Assembly: GCA_029861795.1 (NCBI GenBank)
Contig: JAOTYS010000036.1
Span: forward strand, 1-18,814
Source: Gammaproteobacteria bacterium
GTDB taxonomy: Bacteria; Pseudomonadota; Gammaproteobacteria; Arenicellales; JAOTYS01
DNA: 18,814 nucleotides
Reading direction: 5' to 3'
The notes under the pieces were generated by a model. That model was not told the origin of the DNA. It made no database searches and saw only the letters and a program-made list of their open reading frames with translations. This document shows positions 16,820-18,814 of the stretch, one piece after another. The position numbers and the translations under genes are program-made. The number at the start of each line of letters is the position of its first letter. Positions within the stretch are counted from its first letter, which is position 1.

Positions 16820-17055
16820 CCTTATCCCCTACACGAACGGGATGATTCAAGCAGCGCCACGGTCGGTCCCGCTGGCGTTAGTTTGCATCATTAAGATGCT
16901 CGCAACTGGATTGTCAGCCTCGTGCGCCGAACACTCATAATTGCTGATCTGGACAGTCAGACATGTTCCGGGGGAGTCAATGACCCACAATAAGTGTTAA
17001 CATTGTCGCCCGTGAACTGATCGCAGCCCTCGAACAAACCCAACAAACTCGCAAC

Positions 17056-17928
17056 ATGGACAACGGCATTCTCCTCAAATTCGTCACCCTCACGATCTTT
17101 ACCCTCATGCTAACCATCGGCGTGAACCACTCTCTGGAGCATCTCGGCTCGGTGTGGCGGCAACGTGACGTTCTCCTGCGCGCACTCCTTGCCGTGATCG
17201 TACTGGTACCCCTGGTGGTGATCGTGCTGTTGTGGGTATTCGACTTGCCGCCCGCCGTTGCCACAGGCCTCGCGGTGTTGGCCGCTGCCCCGGGTGCACC
17301 GCTTACCCACAAACGCTCGCAAATGGCGGGTGCGGATCTCACCTACGTCGCCAGCCTGCAGCTCACCCTGGCTTTACTGGCGGTGGTCGTGACACCGCTT
17401 ACCCTGGCCATCTTTTACGGGCTGTTTGAACTGGATATAGAGCGCGTGAGTGCCCTCAAGGTCGCTCAGCAAGTGGCTCAGGTAACTTTCCTTCCAGTAA
17501 TTATCGGCTTGGCTCTGCAGCGCTTTGCACCGCAGCTCGTTGCGGTGATTGGCAAACCCCTGAATGTGATCGCAGACGCCCTGTTCATGCTGTTAATGCT
17601 TGCGTTGATTGTGCTCCTTGTCATCGCCCCTGACATGCGCGCAATGCTGAAGGTGGGGTGGCCGGCGATCGCGGCCATCCTGATTATGGTGGTGGCCGCA
17701 TTGGCGATCGGCCATGGGCTCGGTGGTCCAGCCCAGGATCGGCGTTCCGCCCTCGCCGTCGCCAGCATCGCCCGCAACGTCGGACTCGCCCTGTTCGTGG
17801 TGGGCTTAAGCGATGCTGGGCATACTTCTATTCCCACGATCGTGACCTATATGATTTTGGGGGCGGTCATTGCGGTTCCTTATGCGATCTGGAGCAAGCG
17901 CCAAGTGCAGTCGGCGACGACCGAATAA
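17056..17928 (+). CDS. Bile acid:sodium symporter (SBF/BASS) family transporter
   Basis: 290 residues, with nine or ten hydrophobic helices separated by short loops, slightly shorter than typical family members. Family-like signs are the early AAAPGAPLTHK (77-86, between helices), the conserved ASIARNVGLALFVV (236-249) in the usual crossing-helix position, and the overall helix spacing. Family members move organic anions such as bile acids, pantothenate or keto acids, usually with sodium; the substrate here cannot be told. The start is ATG 17056. No Shine-Dalgarno precedes it, and the frame stays open for 24 codons upstream without ATG, GTG or TTG. The gene stands alone, 236 bp after the channel gene and 242 bp before the DUF202 gene. 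Confidence 0.82.
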   Translation: MDNGILLKFVTLTIFTLMLTIGVNHSLEHLGSVWRQRDVLLRALLAVIVLVPLVVIVLLWVFDLPPAVATGLAVLAAAPGAPLTHKRSQMAGADLTYVASLQLTLALLAVVVTPLTLAIFYGLFELDIERVSALKVAQQVAQVTFLPVIIGLALQRFAPQLVAVIGKPLNVIADALFMLLMLALIVLLVIAPDMRAMLKVGWPAIAAILIMVVAALAIGHGLGGPAQDRRSALAVASIARNVGLALFVVGLSDAGHTSIPTIVTYMILGAVIAVPYAIWSKRQVQSATTE

Positions 17929-18170
17929 GAGTAAGGCACGCGCAGAACCAAACGCTCCATCTGACGCTCTAAACGCGCCGTCACCAAAGCAGGCAGTCGG
18001 TCTTGACAAGTTCCCCGGCAATCATGTATTGGTGTGGTCTCGGACAGGCAATCACTGCGTGTCCAACGTAGCCCGCGTTATTTAACTTGAGGGCAGCGTA
18101 ATCGTTATCCTCAAGATGCCTGAGGTGCTTTCAACACCCGAGCAACCGGAGTGACAAGAGCCAACAATCA

Positions 18171-18557
18171 ATGAGTAGCCAGTCCACCGGCACCAGCACC
18201 GCCACCGAACTCGCTCGCGAGCGCAACCGCGAGGCAGCCGAACGGACGCTCTTGGCGTGGATCCGCACGACGATTTCGATGATCGGTTTCGGCATCGGCT
18301 TCGGCGCGGCGGGCAACTATCTCGCCAAGAGCGGACCGGAGCCCACCAGAATCCACGACCTGGAATGGGTCGGCTCGGCCTTCATCCTACTCGGCGTCGT
18401 GGCACTGTTTGCCGCCGTCATTCAGAACGTACGCTTGCTGAAGCGAATTCGAGGCGCGGATTTCGTCTATCTCGAATCCTTCCCCATGGGTCTGATCACG
18501 GCAATACTGATGTTGGTATTCGGCCTGCTCGGCTTCCTATATATCCACGCCCGTTGA
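18171..18557 (+). CDS. DUF202 (YidH) family inner-membrane protein
   Basis: 128 residues from ATG 18171; weak ribosome site (AAGAG about ten bases ahead). The hallmark DUF202 motif is present just before the first helix: AERTLLAWIRT (23-33). Three transmembrane helices lie at about 32-50, 66-86 and 106-125. The first 20 residues are polar (Ser/Thr-rich, then Arg/Glu) and cytoplasmic. E. coli YidH (about 115 residues) belongs to this family, whose function is not established. The stop TGA at 18555-18557 lies only 8 bp before the next ATG, so the two genes are probably co-transcribed. Confidence 0.92.
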   Translation: MSSQSTGTSTATELARERNREAAERTLLAWIRTTISMIGFGIGFGAAGNYLAKSGPEPTRIHDLEWVGSAFILLGVVALFAAVIQNVRLLKRIRGADFVYLESFPMGLITAILMLVFGLLGFLYIHAR

Positions 18558-18565
18558 CCGACCCG

Positions 18566-18814
18566 ATGCCCAGCGAGAAGATGCCGCCGCGCTTCCACGT
18601 GCTTACCAAGCCGACCGGGGCCATCTGCAACCTCGACTGCGCGTATTGCTTTTTTCTTGACAAAGAGCTGCTCTACCCCGGCAGCCGCTTTCGCATGCCC
18701 GATGAGGTGCTGGAGAACTATATCCGCCAGCTCATCGAGTCGCATCGCAGCGACAAGGTTACGGTCGCGTGGCAGGGTGGCGAACCCACGCTCATGGGGG
18801 TCGATTTTTTTGAG
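18566..18814 (+). CDS. Anaerobic sulfatase maturase (radical SAM), N-terminal part, cut by window end
   Basis: 83 codons are visible from ATG 18566 to the window end, with no stop. The radical-SAM cluster motif C-x3-C-x2-C is present as ICNLDCAYCF. It is preceded by FHVLTKPTGA and followed by a distal WQGGEPTLMG, all typical of anaerobic sulfatase-maturating enzymes. These enzymes convert the active-site Cys or Ser of a sulfatase to formylglycine using S-adenosylmethionine and iron-sulfur clusters. The ATG at 18581 gives an N-terminus (MPPRFHVLTK) closer to family norm and is a reasonable alternative. A TTG at 18554 overlaps the preceding stop as TTGA. The target sulfatase, if clustered, would be to the right of the window. 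Confidence 0.9.
   Translation, partial: MPSEKMPPRFHVLTKPTGAICNLDCAYCFFLDKELLYPGSRFRMPDEVLENYIRQLIESHRSDKVTVAWQGGEPTLMGVDFFE

Noticed and set aside
16980..17000. Six-codon ORF (MTHNKC) behind a GGGGGAG ribosome-like site
   Set aside because: Too short and its ribosome site too close (3 bases) to support; likely chance.
16984..17055. Open in-frame extension of the SBF transporter upstream of its ATG
   Set aside because: The 24 codons look fairly protein-like, but contain only ATA, ATT and CTG as possible starts and follow a TGA at 16981; ATG 17056 kept.
1..18814. tRNA, rRNA, CRISPR arrays, insertion sequences, integrases, direct-repeat attachment sites
   Set aside because: Looked for along both strands by eye and none was found; no transposase- or integrase-like frame is present.

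Overview
The window looks like chromosomal DNA from a free-living, probably marine or environmental gammaproteobacterium. That is an inference from the gene families: a Vibrio-type DUF2860 outer-membrane protein, a YeaE-type aldo/keto reductase, an AsmA-family envelope protein, and an ECF sigma factor paired with a zinc-finger anti-sigma protein. I see no rRNA, tRNA, CRISPR array, insertion sequence or phage gene. Both ends cut through genes: the sigma factor at the left and a radical-SAM sulfatase maturase at the right.

Left third (1-6266): a tight plus-strand operon. It holds the 3' end of an ECF sigma factor, then (14-bp overlap) a 929-residue membrane protein with an HC2-type anti-sigma zinc finger, one transmembrane helix and a large periplasmic von Willebrand A-like region whose metal site is degenerate. 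After 25 bp comes a 1030-residue exported protein with a C-terminal membrane bundle that I cannot assign to a family. Together they look like an uncharacterised cell-surface signalling module, and this is the best candidate in the window for an undescribed system.

Middle (6300-9862): a minus-strand YeaE-type aldo/keto reductase faces away from an orphan ParA/MinD-like ATPase. Their intergenic region is rich in signals: a TGTCAA-N7-TTGACA palindrome, a promoter with a perfect TATAAT box, and an 8-bp hairpin capped by a UNCG-type tetraloop. A 17-codon leader ORF follows, and its stop overlaps the parA start as ATGA. Just after parA lies a short coding-like ORF with a strong Shine-Dalgarno but an in-frame amber codon. 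It runs convergently into a malic enzyme gene on the minus strand.

Right half (9863-18814): a 646-bp stretch with no convincing gene is followed by a DUF2860 outer-membrane protein (minus strand) divergent from a 1317-residue AsmA-family protein. The AsmA protein contains nine tandem repeats of about 72 residues. Then come three small or medium membrane proteins on the plus strand: a K+-channel-like protein with an altered selectivity filter, a bile acid:sodium symporter (SBF) family transporter and a DUF202/YidH protein. The start of an anaerobic sulfatase maturase closes the window. Most genes concern the cell envelope and membrane transport; the metabolic exceptions are the malic enzyme and the reductase.
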